Shown piece by piece: positions 34,888 to 43,546 of a stretch of 64,000 nt of DNA. The position numbers were made by a program, and so were the translations under genes. The notes beneath the pieces were generated by a model, which saw only the letters and a program-made list of their open reading frames with translations, did no database searches and was not told the origin of the DNA. The stretch lies in contig QJYB01000102.1 of the NCBI GenBank assembly GCA_003247835.1, positions 1-64,000 of the forward strand, written 5' to 3'. Position 1 is the first letter of the stretch; each line of letters starts with the position of its first letter. This stretch comes from Gammaproteobacteria bacterium (lineage in GTDB: Bacteria > Pseudomonadota > Gammaproteobacteria > Pseudomonadales > Azotimanducaceae).

Positions 34888-35979
34888 GTGAAACGGATTC
34901 TGACAATTCTGCACACGGTGCTCGCCGCCGGCACGATGGCCGCGTCGGTGTTGGCGACGCCCTCGGTGAGGGCGATGGCGGAACAGACGGCACATGGTGT
35001 GCCGGATCTTTCCGGCACCTATGACGTGGCCACCATCACGCCCCTGCAGCGACCGGCCGAGCTCGGCGACAACCTGATTCTCACGCCGGAGCTGGCGAAG
35101 GCGGCGGAGCGACGGGTTGCTGCCATGAAGGCGGAGAACAATCAGGCCAGTGATCCCAACCGCGGCGCGCCACCGGCAGGCGGCGACGGATCCACGGGCG
35201 CTGCGGGCAACGTGGGTGGCTACAACACGTTCTGGATCGACAACGGCGAGAATGCGATCCGTATCGACGGTCAGTACCGTACCTCCATCATCACCGATCC
35301 GAAGAACGGCCGCCGGCCACCCATGACCCCGGCCGCCCAGCAGGAGTTCCGGCAGCGGATGGCCTTCTTCCGGGAAAACTCGGGCGAAGCCTGGTGGGTC
35401 GGCAGCGAAGGGCCCTGGCCCTACGACGACCCGGAGATCCGGACCCTGTCGGATCGTTGTCTGCTCGGTTTCGGATCCACTGGCGGTCCGCCCATGCTGC
35501 CCGTGCTCTACAACAACCTGAAGCGCATCGTGCAGACGCCGGATTACGTGATGATCCTCATCGAGATGGTGCACGACGCGCGCATCATCCGGCTCAACAG
35601 CGAGCACGTGGATCCTTCGATCCGGAAATGGATGGGTGACTCCATCGGTTGGTGGGAAGGAGACACGCTGGTGGTCGATACGACCAACTTCACCGACTCT
35701 CCGGCCCTGGGTCTTGCCAGCCGGGACCTGCACGTGGTTGAGCGGTTCAGACGCATCGACGCGGATACGCTGCTCTACAGCTTCACGGTGGAAGACCCGA
35801 ACACCTGGACCAGCCCCTGGAGCGGAGAGTACCCATGGCCTGCCACAGAAGACCGGCTCTACGAGTACGCCTGTCACGAAGGCAACTACGCCATGGAAGG
35901 CATGCTCAGGGGCGCCCGGATTCTGGAAGCAGAAGCGCTGGGCGAAGCCTCCGGTGCGCCCGGTGGCGGTGGCAACTGA
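34888..35979 (+). CDS. Exported protein of unknown function (paralogous domain to preceding gene)
   Basis: 363 residues from GTG 34888 after GGAGGAG, 17 bases downstream of the preceding gene. A signal peptide (about 30 residues, ending near SVRAMA) precedes a mature part with 'RKWMGDSIGWWEGDTLVVDTTNF' (in halves), 'ERFRRIDADTLLYSFTVEDP' and 'PWSGEYPWPATEDRLYEYACHEGNYAMEG' (in parts). The aromatic, Gly-rich repeats and the shared WMG..GWWEGDTLVV block tie it to the gene before. It ends in a Gly-rich tail. Function unknown; periplasmic or outer-surface location is inferred from the signal only. Confidence 0.7.
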   Translation: MKRILTILHTVLAAGTMAASVLATPSVRAMAEQTAHGVPDLSGTYDVATITPLQRPAELGDNLILTPELAKAAERRVAAMKAENNQASDPNRGAPPAGGDGSTGAAGNVGGYNTFWIDNGENAIRIDGQYRTSIITDPKNGRRPPMTPAAQQEFRQRMAFFRENSGEAWWVGSEGPWPYDDPEIRTLSDRCLLGFGSTGGPPMLPVLYNNLKRIVQTPDYVMILIEMVHDARIIRLNSEHVDPSIRKWMGDSIGWWEGDTLVVDTTNFTDSPALGLASRDLHVVERFRRIDADTLLYSFTVEDPNTWTSPWSGEYPWPATEDRLYEYACHEGNYAMEGMLRGARILEAEALGEASGAPGGGGN

Positions 35980-36043
35980 GCCGACCTTGCCACTACAATC
36001 CGGGCAAACCTGTTTACGAAGTTGTAAGAGAGATCAGAATCTT

Positions 36044-36490
36044 ATGCTCAAGCCGACCATTTCCCGTCTCATCACGCTGGGGCTGACCGGCGCCCTGATT
36101 GCCGGTTCGGTGCCGGCCCTGGCTCACCATGCCTTCGGTGCGGAGTTCGATCCGAACCGGCCGCTGGTGCTGCGCGGACCGGTTGTCCGCGTCGAGTGGG
36201 TGAACCCTCACACGTGGATTCACATGGAGGTGACCAAGGAGGACGGCACCACGGAAGTCTGGATGGTGGAGGGTGGTACGCCCAACACCCTGCTGCGCCG
36301 CGGTCTGACCCGCGACACGCTCACCCCCGGTACCGTGATCGTCGTCGACGGCTACCAGAGCAAGGACCGTTCGAACCGTGCCAACGGCCGCGACGTGACC
36401 TTCACCGATGGCCGCAAGATCTTCATGGGTTCGTCCGGCACCGGTGCACCGCGGGACGGTGCGGATCCCACCGAACCGCCACGCGAGTAG
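36044..36490 (+). CDS. DUF6152-family exported small protein
   Basis: 148 residues from ATG 36044 with a signal peptide (LITLGLTGALIAGSVPALA, cleavage before HHAFGAEF). The mature start 'HHAFGAEFDPNRPLVLRGPV' and 'VEWVNPHTWIHMEV' are the core of DUF6152, a small, predicted beta-rich periplasmic family of unknown role found beside the exported proteins described at 34025-35979. The C-terminal ~40 residues are charged and low-complexity. It follows the preceding gene by 64 bases and precedes the CxxCH protein by 12. Confidence 0.75.
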   Translation: MLKPTISRLITLGLTGALIAGSVPALAHHAFGAEFDPNRPLVLRGPVVRVEWVNPHTWIHMEVTKEDGTTEVWMVEGGTPNTLLRRGLTRDTLTPGTVIVVDGYQSKDRSNRANGRDVTFTDGRKIFMGSSGTGAPRDGADPTEPPRE

Positions 36491-36502
36491 GTCACCGGGG
36501 CC

Positions 36503-36952
36503 GTGAACGCGGCAGGTGCACCGCTGTGGCTGACTGCCTGCCTGATGCTGGCCGGGCCCGCTGCCGTGCAGGCAGCGGGGCCCGTCGCGCCTGTCGGCTT
36601 CGATCCCGTGTACGACCTGCTCACCGAATACTGCGGCGGCTGTCATGTCCAGGGCCAGGCGGATGGTCCCTGGAGTCTGGATACGCCGCCGACGGCGGAA
36701 CACTTCCCGGTCTGTCTGGGGGAGCCGGTGAGCGATCGGCTGCGCTGCGCCACCTACCATCAGCTGGTGGACGCTCCGGCACCGGGTATTCCAGCCTGGA
36801 TCCGACCTGAAGACGGACCGGCCAGCGAGCCCTATGCCCAGGCCTGTGACCCCGAGGTGAGCTTCCACATCGGGCATTCTCTGCCGGCGCCGCTCGACGC
36901 CGGTGACTGTGCCCTGTTTCTCGACTGGATCGAATCCGGCGCGCAGCGCTGA
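36503..36952 (+). CDS. Exported c-type haem motif protein (CxxCH)
   Basis: 149 residues from GTG 36503, with a signal peptide (about 24 residues, ending VQAAGP). A single CGGCH motif (in 'EYCGGCHVQG', about residue 44) fits one covalently bound haem, followed by further Cys residues (CLG, RCAT, ACDP, DCAL), which could make disulfides. No Met ligand can be assigned. It would be a small periplasmic cytochrome c or a haem-lacking relative. As the last of four exported genes, it may deliver electrons for the process in which they act. Uncertain. Confidence 0.6.
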   Translation: MNAAGAPLWLTACLMLAGPAAVQAAGPVAPVGFDPVYDLLTEYCGGCHVQGQADGPWSLDTPPTAEHFPVCLGEPVSDRLRCATYHQLVDAPAPGIPAWIRPEDGPASEPYAQACDPEVSFHIGHSLPAPLDAGDCALFLDWIESGAQR

Positions 36953-36961
36953 GCGGGCATC

Positions 36962-37366
36962 CTAGCCGTCGTCATTCGCCGTGCGGATATCGGCTGCGGC
37001 GGCGTCCGCCTGCCGGTCTCTGTCGTTGTCGACCTGTGCCTTGCGGGGATCCGGCGTCTGGCTGATCACCGTTTCCCGTCTCAGCTTGTGCAGACTGCTC
37101 TGCACCTCGTCCTGCATGCGGGTGGCGGTATCCGGGGGCGGGGGGACCACCAGATCCGTTCGCGGCTCTCCCAGGGCGTCCTTGCCGGGTACCGCCTTCA
37201 GCCCCTTACCGGCAATGGCCGCGTCGTTGGTCGTCGAGAGATCCTTCAGTGTGGACTGGACGGTGGCGGAACGGGTGTCCTGACGGACCGTTTCTGCGGC
37301 CCGGAGCGGCTGGGCAGCCCCGAGCAGCAGGATAACGAGCCAGAACGGGTAACGGAGATGACACAT
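36962..37366 (-). CDS. Small exported hydrophilic protein of unknown function
   Basis: 134 residues from ATG 37366. A signal peptide (YPFWLVILLLGAAQPLRAAE) is followed by a charged, low-hydrophobicity chain rich in Asp, Arg and Thr, with a Pro-rich stretch (VVPPPPDTA) in the middle. No domain is recognised. It converges with the CxxCH gene after 9 bases and diverges from the TauD gene. The frame runs on to 38521 but the upstream part lies over the TauD gene. The weak ribosome site lowers confidence, yet the signal peptide argues for a real gene. Confidence 0.5.
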   Translation of the reverse strand: MCHLRYPFWLVILLLGAAQPLRAAETVRQDTRSATVQSTLKDLSTTNDAAIAGKGLKAVPGKDALGEPRTDLVVPPPPDTATRMQDEVQSSLHKLRRETVISQTPDPRKAQVDNDRDRQADAAAADIRTANDDG

Positions 37367-37474
37367 GGCCGTGATGCTGGGTCGGTAGCGGGTCCGGGTC
37401 AAGGCTGGGCGAGCTTGTGGCGGGCGACCACCTTCGGCCAAGATAGATGCACTGGAAGGTGCAGGGGAAGTGGC

Positions 37475-38365
37475 ATGGCGACGATACCGCAAGGCTGGCA
37501 GGTGCGCCGGCTGGCCCCCGCGCTCGGCGCGGAAGTCACCGGCGTGGATCTCAGAGATCAGGATGCGTCGGCCATCGACGCGCTGAAGGCCCTGCTGCTC
37601 GAGCACCTGGTGCTGTTCTTTCCAGCGCAGGATCTGAGCGTCGACGAGCACGTGGCACTGGGCCGGTGCTTCGGTGAGCTGGAAGGCCATCCGCACCTGA
37701 AGAACCCCTACACGCCCCACACCGAGCTTTTCGAGCTGGCGGCCACTCACGGCGGGATTGCGGACGAGTGGCATACGGACATCACGTTCCGTGACGAGCC
37801 GGCGCTGATGTCCATCCTGCACATGGTGAAGTGTCCGGAAACCGGCGGCGACACCATGTGGTCGAGCCTGTACCGGGCCTACGAGGAGCTGTCCACGCCC
37901 ATGCAGGCGCTGTGCGACGGGTTGACGGCGCTGCACGATGCGCTGCCGCACAACCGCCCGGATCAGATGGCCATTCATCCGGTGGTGCGTATCCATCCGG
38001 AAACGGGCAGGAAGGCGCTGTACGTGAACGAGCATTTCACAAGGCGGATCGTCGAGATGAATGCCTACGAATCCGATGCGCTGCTGCGGCATCTGACCCG
38101 GTGGGTGTCGAATCCGCGGTTCACGGTGCGGTACCGGTGGCAGGAACACACCTATGCCATGTGGGACAACCGCTGCACGCAACACTTCGTGCTGAACGAT
38201 TTCGAAGGGGAACGGGTGATCCAGCGGGTCACTATCATGGGTGACCGTCCGGTTGGAGACCCGCCACGCTGGGAACCCTTCGTCCGTCCCGGCCGACTGT
38301 CGGCCGCCTCCCGGCACGATCGGCAACTGTTTCAGTTCCTGAAGGCCAGGGACGGGCAGACCTGA
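37475..38365 (+). CDS. TauD/TfdA-family Fe(II)/2-oxoglutarate dioxygenase
   Basis: 296 residues from ATG 37475. The facial triad is visible: His100 and Asp102 in 'DEWHTDITF', and the distal His in 'NRCTQHFVLND'; the 2-oxoglutarate Arg is in 'RVIQRV'. The N-terminal 'RRLAPALGAEVTGVDLRD' is the TauD/TfdA opening. Such enzymes hydroxylate sulfonates, phenoxy acids, sulfate esters or carnitine precursors in the cytoplasm. The substrate here is unknown, though the neighbours (CYP153, ferredoxin, aldehyde dehydrogenase) suggest an oxidative pathway. A hairpin followed by T residues lies about 60 bases after its end. Confidence 0.88.
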   Translation: MATIPQGWQVRRLAPALGAEVTGVDLRDQDASAIDALKALLLEHLVLFFPAQDLSVDEHVALGRCFGELEGHPHLKNPYTPHTELFELAATHGGIADEWHTDITFRDEPALMSILHMVKCPETGGDTMWSSLYRAYEELSTPMQALCDGLTALHDALPHNRPDQMAIHPVVRIHPETGRKALYVNEHFTRRIVEMNAYESDALLRHLTRWVSNPRFTVRYRWQEHTYAMWDNRCTQHFVLNDFEGERVIQRVTIMGDRPVGDPPRWEPFVRPGRLSAASRHDRQLFQFLKARDGQT

Positions 38366-38422
38366 CCCGTACCGATCATTCGGCCAGCGGGTGACCGAAC
38401 AGCTAGTGGAAGTGGCCGGTGC

Positions 38423-38455
38423 AGGCCACGGAAGCCCCCGTCCACCGTGGTTTTT
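38423..38455 (+). terminator. Candidate intrinsic terminator after the TauD gene
   Basis: Arms CCACGG (38426-38431) and CCGTGG (38445-38450) pair perfectly around a 13-base loop, extend by an A-U and two G-U pairs and run into TTTTT. It is 60 bases after the dioxygenase stop, in the 241-base gap 38366-38606, which otherwise holds only the leader of the ferredoxin gene. Confidence 0.35.
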
Positions 38456-38606
38456 GCGTATGTCGACGCGCTCCACGCCGTGGTAAACGGTCACGTGGCG
38501 CGGGTCGCTTTTACGCGGCATCCCGCTACAATCCGCGATTCGAAATCGGAACGGTTCCGGGGTTCCTGGAACATTCGGCAGTCATCCATTCAGGAGTTTG
38601 CGATCC

Positions 38607-38927
38607 ATGGCTAAGATCACCTTCATCACCCACGACGGACAGCCGCACGTTGTCGAAGCGGCCAACGGCACATCGGTCATGAACGCCGCCATCGACAACC
38701 TGGTCCCCGGCATCGACGCGGACTGCGGCGGCGAGTGCTCCTGCGCCACCTGCCACGTGGTCGTGGACGATGCCTGGTGGGACAAGGTGGGCGGACCAAG
38801 CGACCGGGAGGAGTCCATGCTGGATCTCAATCCGGAGCGGGAACCACACTCGCGGTTGTCCTGTCAGATTCCAGTAAGGGACGAGCTGGATGGCCTGGTC
38901 GTGAACGTGCCCGAGTTCCAGATGTAG
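38607..38927 (+). CDS. Adrenodoxin-type 2Fe-2S ferredoxin, copy 1
   Basis: 106 residues from ATG 38607 behind CAGGAG. The [2Fe-2S] ligands are Cys40, Cys46 and Cys49 (C-x5-C-x2-C in [10 protein letters not shown]) and Cys86 (LSCQI); Cys44 is an extra residue within the loop. This is the putidaredoxin/adrenodoxin class that feeds electrons to bacterial P450s. It is 54 bases before CYP153 copy 2, the classical ferredoxin-CYP153 layout. No NADH:ferredoxin reductase is encoded nearby, so it must come from elsewhere in the genome. The extended TTG start at 38598 is too close to the ribosome site. Confidence 0.92.
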   Translation: MAKITFITHDGQPHVVEAANGTSVMNAAIDNLVPGIDADCGGECSCATCHVVVDDAWWDKVGGPSDREESMLDLNPEREPHSRLSCQIPVRDELDGLVVNVPEFQM

Positions 38928-38981
38928 ATAAGGGTCTCGACAGGGAAGGCTGCCGGCGCAGAGGAAGTCAAGGAGTCAACG

Positions 38982-40253
38982 ATGAGCGAGGCTATAGCAC
39001 TCACAGCGGATCAGGACAGCCTGGCGAGGGCACGGGAGGAAGCGTACGGCGCTCCCCTGGAAGCGCTCGACGTGGCGCGTCCGGAGCTTTTCGAACAGGA
39101 CGTCATGTGGCCTTACTTCGAACGCCTGCGGGCGGAAGCGCCTGTGCACTACTGCGCGGAGAGTGTTTTCGGTCCGTACTGGTCGGTCACTACCTATGAT
39201 CTGATCAAGGAAGTTGATACCAGTCACGAGATCTTCTCGTCGGAGCCGACCATCGTCATCGACGATCCCGATGAAGACTTCGACCTGCCGATGTTCATCG
39301 CCATGGACCCGCCGAAGCACGACGAGCAGCGCAAGGTGGTTTCGCCCGTGGTCGGCCCCCGCAATCTGGCAGCGCTGGAGCCCGTCATCCGCCAGCGTGT
39401 GCAGACCATTCTGGATTCGCTGCCGGTGGGTGAGACGTTCGACTGGGTCGACCGGGTATCCATCGAGCTCACGACCCAGATGCTGGCCACACTGTTCGAC
39501 TTTCCCTGGGAAGAGCGTCGCAAGCTGACGCGCTGGTCGGACGTCACCACCGCGAACGAGGAGTCCGGCATCGTCGAATCGGAAGAGCAGCGCCGGGCAG
39601 AACTCTACGAGTGCCTGGAGTACTTCACCGGTCTCTGGCACGACCGCGCCGGCAAGGCGCCGGGAAACGACCTGATCTCGCTGCTCGCCCACGGCGAGGC
39701 GACCCGGGATCTGGTCAACCGGCCCATGGAGTTTCTGGGCAATCTGGTGCTGCTGATCGTCGGTGGCAACGACACCACGCGGAATTCCCTGTCCGGTGGC
39801 GTCCTCGCACTCAACCTGTTTCCTGATCAGTTCACCAGGCTGAAAGCGGATCCCGGGGTGATTCCGAACATGGTCTCCGAGATCATCCGCTGGCAGACAC
39901 CGCTTGCGCACATGCGGCGCACGGCGAAGCAGGACGCCGTGCTCGGCGGTCAGCAGATCCGCGCGGGTGACAAGGTGGTGATGTGGTACGTCTCCGGCAA
40001 CCGGGACGAATCCATGTTCAGAAATGCGGACGATTTCGTCATCGACCGGGAGAACGCACGCAAACACATCGCCTTCGGTTTCGGTCTGCACCGCTGCATG
40101 GGCAACCGCGTCGCCGAAATGCAGCTCAGGATCGCCTGGGAGGAGATTCTCAAGCGGTTCAGTCACATCGAAGTGGTGGGGGAGCCGGTGCGGGTGCGTT
40201 CCGGTTTCGTCAAGGGTTATCTCGAGCTGCCGGTCCGGGTTACCGCGGCTTAG
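38982..40253 (+). CDS. Cytochrome P450, CYP153-type, copy 2
   Basis: 423 residues from ATG 38982 after AAGGAG. Haem loop FGFGLHRCMGNRVAE with Cys372, EIIR at 300-303 and I-helix GGNDTTRN are intact. Long blocks are identical to copy 1 (VSIELTTQMLATLFDFP, NMVSEIIRWQTPLA), so these are paralogues of one subfamily. The variable parts lie in the first ~90 residues and the B/C and F/G regions, which shape the substrate pocket, so the two may accept different chains. Its ferredoxin partner is directly upstream, and the aldehyde dehydrogenase downstream could oxidise the aldehyde arising from repeated oxidation. Confidence 0.92.
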   Translation: MSEAIALTADQDSLARAREEAYGAPLEALDVARPELFEQDVMWPYFERLRAEAPVHYCAESVFGPYWSVTTYDLIKEVDTSHEIFSSEPTIVIDDPDEDFDLPMFIAMDPPKHDEQRKVVSPVVGPRNLAALEPVIRQRVQTILDSLPVGETFDWVDRVSIELTTQMLATLFDFPWEERRKLTRWSDVTTANEESGIVESEEQRRAELYECLEYFTGLWHDRAGKAPGNDLISLLAHGEATRDLVNRPMEFLGNLVLLIVGGNDTTRNSLSGGVLALNLFPDQFTRLKADPGVIPNMVSEIIRWQTPLAHMRRTAKQDAVLGGQQIRAGDKVVMWYVSGNRDESMFRNADDFVIDRENARKHIAFGFGLHRCMGNRVAEMQLRIAWEEILKRFSHIEVVGEPVRVRSGFVKGYLELPVRVTAA

Positions 40254-40272
40254 CAGGACACGGTTTTTCTGT

Positions 40273-40311
40273 CGCCGGCAGCTGTGCGGCTGCCGGTGAT
40301 GAATTTTTTTT
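40273..40311 (+). terminator. Hairpin with T-tract between CYP153 copy 2 and the aldehyde dehydrogenase gene
   Basis: Arms CCGGCAGC (40275-40282) and GCTGCCGG (40289-40296) enclose a 6-base loop; the stem extends to 40273/40298 with one G-U pair. Eight Ts (40304-40311) follow after five bases. This is a good intrinsic or partly read-through terminator, 20 bases before the dehydrogenase ATG, so it may set the level of that gene relative to the P450. Confidence 0.5.
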
Positions 40312-40331
40312 CCAGTCAGAGAGAGAGGATC

Positions 40332-41762
40332 ATGAACAACACAGACAAGTTCTACATCAACGGTGAGTGGGTAGCGCCATCGACCAAGGACACCCTCGAG
40401 GTCATCAATCCCGCCACCGAAGAACCCATCGCCACCATCGCCATGGGTGGCAAGGCGGACGTGGACAAGGCCGTGGCGGCTGCCAAGGCGGCATTCGTCA
40501 CATTTTCACAGACCTCAGTGGACGAACGGGCGGCGCTGCTCGGACGCATCATCGAAGCCTATCAGGCGCGGATGGGTGACATCGCCGCCACGGTTTCTCA
40601 GGAAATGGGTGCGCCCATCGGTCTTGCGAACGCCGCGCAGGCTCCTGCCGGTCTTGGCCATCTCATGTTCGCGCTGAACGCCATGAAGAGTTTCCCCTGG
40701 GAAGAGGATGCCGGCAGAGCCCGTATCGTCCGGGAGCCCATCGGCGTCTGCGGGCTGATCACGCCCTGGAACTGGCCGCTGAATCAGATTGCCGCCAAGG
40801 TGGGTCCGGCGATTGCCGCGGGCTGCACCATGGTGCTGAAACCTTCCGAGATCGCGCCGCTCAACGCCATCATCTTCGCGGAGGTGATGCACGCAGCCGG
40901 CACCCCGCCCGGCGTGTTCAACCTGATCCAAGGCGACGGACCCACCGTCGGGGTGGCGATGTCGTCTCATCCCGACATCGACATGATGTCGTTTACCGGC
41001 TCGACGCGGGCTGGGATCTCCGTTGCCCAGGAAGCTGCCAGGACTGTGAAGCGGGTGGCGCAGGAATTGGGTGGCAAGTCCCCCAACGTGATTCTCGACG
41101 ATGCTTCGTTCGCCGAGGTGGTGGCACGGGACACGTTCGGGGTGTGCATGAACACCGGCCAGTCCTGTAACGCGCCTACCCGAATGCTGGTACCGGCGAG
41201 CCGGATGGCAGAAGCAGCGGCAATTGCCAAGGCCACGGCAGAGCAGATCAAGGTGGGAGATCCCTCCAACCCTGAAACGCAGATCGGCCCCGTGGTATCC
41301 GCCGCCCAGTTCGACAAGGTCCAGACCCTGATCCAGAAGGGGATCGACGAGGGCGCCAAGCTCGAAACCGGTGGACTCGGTCGCCCGGACGGTCTGAACC
41401 GGGGTTACTTCATCCGACCAACCATCTTCTCGGATGTGCGGAACGACATGACCATTGCCCAGGAGGAAATCTTCGGGCCGGTGCTATCGCTCATTCCCTA
41501 CGCGGACGAGGATGACGCGGTGGAGATCGCCAATGACACGGTCTATGGACTCTCCGCCTACGTCTCGAGCGGGAATCTGGAGCACGCGGCGAGCGTTGGC
41601 CGGAAGATCCGAGCGGGCAACGTGCATCTGAACGGAGCCGGGGTGGATCCGGGTGCGCCGTTCGGTGGCTACAAGCAGTCCGGCAACGGCCGCGAATTCA
41701 GCAAGTGGGGGCTCGAGGAGTTCCTGGAGACCAAGGCGCTGCTGGGTTTCAACGCCTCCTGA
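40332..41762 (+). CDS. Aldehyde dehydrogenase (NAD(P)+-dependent)
   Basis: 476 residues from ATG 40332 behind AGAGAGGA. The catalytic Cys279 is in GQSCNAP and the general base Glu245 in ELGGKSP; 'GLITPWNWPLNQIAAKVGPAIAAGCTMVLKPSEIAP', read in parts, is the coenzyme-binding region and 'QEEIFGPVLS' closes the domain. Family members oxidise aliphatic or aromatic aldehydes to acids. Downstream of a ferredoxin and P450, a role in oxidising fatty or terpenoid aldehydes is likely. The next gene overlaps its stop (TGATG). Cytoplasmic. Confidence 0.93.
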   Translation: MNNTDKFYINGEWVAPSTKDTLEVINPATEEPIATIAMGGKADVDKAVAAAKAAFVTFSQTSVDERAALLGRIIEAYQARMGDIAATVSQEMGAPIGLANAAQAPAGLGHLMFALNAMKSFPWEEDAGRARIVREPIGVCGLITPWNWPLNQIAAKVGPAIAAGCTMVLKPSEIAPLNAIIFAEVMHAAGTPPGVFNLIQGDGPTVGVAMSSHPDIDMMSFTGSTRAGISVAQEAARTVKRVAQELGGKSPNVILDDASFAEVVARDTFGVCMNTGQSCNAPTRMLVPASRMAEAAAIAKATAEQIKVGDPSNPETQIGPVVSAAQFDKVQTLIQKGIDEGAKLETGGLGRPDGLNRGYFIRPTIFSDVRNDMTIAQEEIFGPVLSLIPYADEDDAVEIANDTVYGLSAYVSSGNLEHAASVGRKIRAGNVHLNGAGVDPGAPFGGYKQSGNGREFSKWGLEEFLETKALLGFNAS

Positions 41763-43489
41763 TGCCGGCTCCGGCAGGGCAGAACCCTCAGCGTCGGGCG
41801 GAGGGATGTCGCATTCGCGCCCGGCGTCTGCTCGGCCTGGCGGCGGCCCTGCTGGTTGTGGGCGGCTGCGGCGAGGCCGACGCGCCGGTGCCCGCGGCGG
41901 CGGCGGATCTGGTGATCACGTCGGCCAGGATCTGGACCGGCGAGCCGGAGATGCCCTGGGCCGAAGCGCTCGCTGTCCGTGGTGAGCGCATCGCCGCCGT
42001 CGGTTCGGATGCAGACGTCGCTCCACTCATCGGCCCGGACACGGAGCGTATCGATGCACCACCTGGAATCGTGGTGCCCGGCTTCATCGACACCCACGTG
42101 CATTTCCTCACCGGCGGCTTCGCGCTGTCGTCGGTGCAACTGCGTGATGCCAGAACGCCGGACGAGTTCACCCGCCGGATTGCCGACTACACCGCGACCC
42201 TCGCCCCGGGCGAATGGGTGTTGAACGGGGACTGGGATCACGAGCACTGGGGCGGCGAGCTGCCCACCCGTGACTGGATCGACGGCTGGACCGCTGACAA
42301 CCCGGTGATGATCAACCGGCTCGATGGGCACATGGTGCTGGCCAACTCCAAAGCGCTCGATCTCGCCGGCGTGACTGCGGATACCCCAGACGTGCCGGGC
42401 GGCGAAATCGTGCGTGATGCGGATGGCAATCCCACGGGCGTGTTGAAGGACAATGCCATGTCCCTGGTGGAGCGGGTGGTGCCGGAGCCGACATCGGCGC
42501 AGCTGGACCGGGCGCTCGCCGCGGCCAGCGCCTACGTGCTGGCCCAGGGTGTGACCACCGTGCACGACATGGACGGCTGGCGCAGTCTCGAGACGTATCG
42601 CCGTGCGCAGTCGGCGGACGCGCTGGGCATCAGGGTGTACGCCATGGTGCCGCTCAGGGACCACGCGAAGCTCGCTGCCGAGGTGGCCCGCGTCGGTCGC
42701 GGCGATCAGTGGCTGCGCATTGGCGGTCTGAAAGGCTTCATGGACGGATCGCTCGGCTCCCACACGGCCGCGTTTTTCGAACCGTTCACGGACACGCCGG
42801 CAGACCGCGGCTTCTTCGTCAATGACCCGGCCGATATGGCGTCCTGGATCGGCGCCGCGGATGCGGAAGGACTGCAGGTGATGGTGCACGCCATCGGTGA
42901 CCGGGCGATCTCCGTGCTGCTCGACATCTACGCGGACACCGAGGCGGCGAACGGTCCGAAGGACCGAAGGTTCCGCATCGAGCACGCCCAGCACATCCAT
43001 CCCGACGACATCGCCCGCTTCGCGGCACTGGACGTGATCGCCAGCATGCAGCCCTACCATGCCATCGACGACGGCCGCTGGGCGGACCGGGTCATCGGCC
43101 CCGAGCGGGCGAAGACGACCTATGCGTTCAGGAGCCTGCTCGATGCTGGGGCCCGGGTCGCATTCGGCAGCGACTGGTTCGTGGCACCGCCCATTCCGCT
43201 CATGGGTGTCTATGCGGCGGTGACCCGGCGGACCCTCGACGATGCCAATCCCGCGGGTTGGGTGCCCGAGCAGAAGATCAGCGTGGAGGAAGCCCTCACT
43301 GCGTACACCAGAACGGCGGCCTACGCCTCCTTCGAGGAAGGAGAGAAGGGCTCACTGGCGCCAGGCAAGCTCGCGGACCTGGTGCTGCTGGATCAGGACG
43401 TTACGACTGTCGCACCCGAACGTATTCGCGAAGTGCGGGTGCTTCGCACGATCGTCGGGGGGCGTTCCAAGTTCGAGGCAGTCCCTTAG
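41762..43489 (+). CDS. YtcJ-like amidohydrolase lipoprotein
   Basis: 575 residues from ATG 41762, sharing its first base with the stop of the aldehyde dehydrogenase. A lipobox (LLVVGGC) ends the signal peptide near residue 35, so the protein should be anchored in a membrane facing the periplasm. The amidohydrolase core has 'VVPGFIDTHVHFLTGG' (HxH metal ligands), 'GLQVMVHAIGDRA', 'RIEHAQHIHPDD' and 'VAFGSDWFV' (the metal/catalytic Asp), with the C-terminal 'GSLAPGKLADLVLLDQD'. It hydrolyses an amide or ester of unknown kind. The longer frame from 41705 overlaps the dehydrogenase and was rejected. Confidence 0.87.
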   Translation: MPAPAGQNPQRRAEGCRIRARRLLGLAAALLVVGGCGEADAPVPAAAADLVITSARIWTGEPEMPWAEALAVRGERIAAVGSDADVAPLIGPDTERIDAPPGIVVPGFIDTHVHFLTGGFALSSVQLRDARTPDEFTRRIADYTATLAPGEWVLNGDWDHEHWGGELPTRDWIDGWTADNPVMINRLDGHMVLANSKALDLAGVTADTPDVPGGEIVRDADGNPTGVLKDNAMSLVERVVPEPTSAQLDRALAAASAYVLAQGVTTVHDMDGWRSLETYRRAQSADALGIRVYAMVPLRDHAKLAAEVARVGRGDQWLRIGGLKGFMDGSLGSHTAAFFEPFTDTPADRGFFVNDPADMASWIGAADAEGLQVMVHAIGDRAISVLLDIYADTEAANGPKDRRFRIEHAQHIHPDDIARFAALDVIASMQPYHAIDDGRWADRVIGPERAKTTYAFRSLLDAGARVAFGSDWFVAPPIPLMGVYAAVTRRTLDDANPAGWVPEQKISVEEALTAYTRTAAYASFEEGEKGSLAPGKLADLVLLDQDVTTVAPERIREVRVLRTIVGGRSKFEAVP

Positions 43490-43546
43490 CGAGCTGCGGC
43501 AGATGGCGTGATGCCGCCGTGCGCTCCGGATACCTGCTGATGCCTC

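Noticed and set aside
35994-35999. TACAAT box as a promoter for the DUF6152 gene (also TACAAT at 38527-38532 before the ferredoxin)
   Set aside because: Both share the 10-mer CTACAATCCG, but no -35 hexamer at a suitable distance could be found, so they were not listed as promoters.
36962-38521. 519-codon minus-strand gene
   Set aside because: Its upstream two-thirds lies over the TauD dioxygenase, which has all catalytic residues; only the part from 37366 has a signal peptide.
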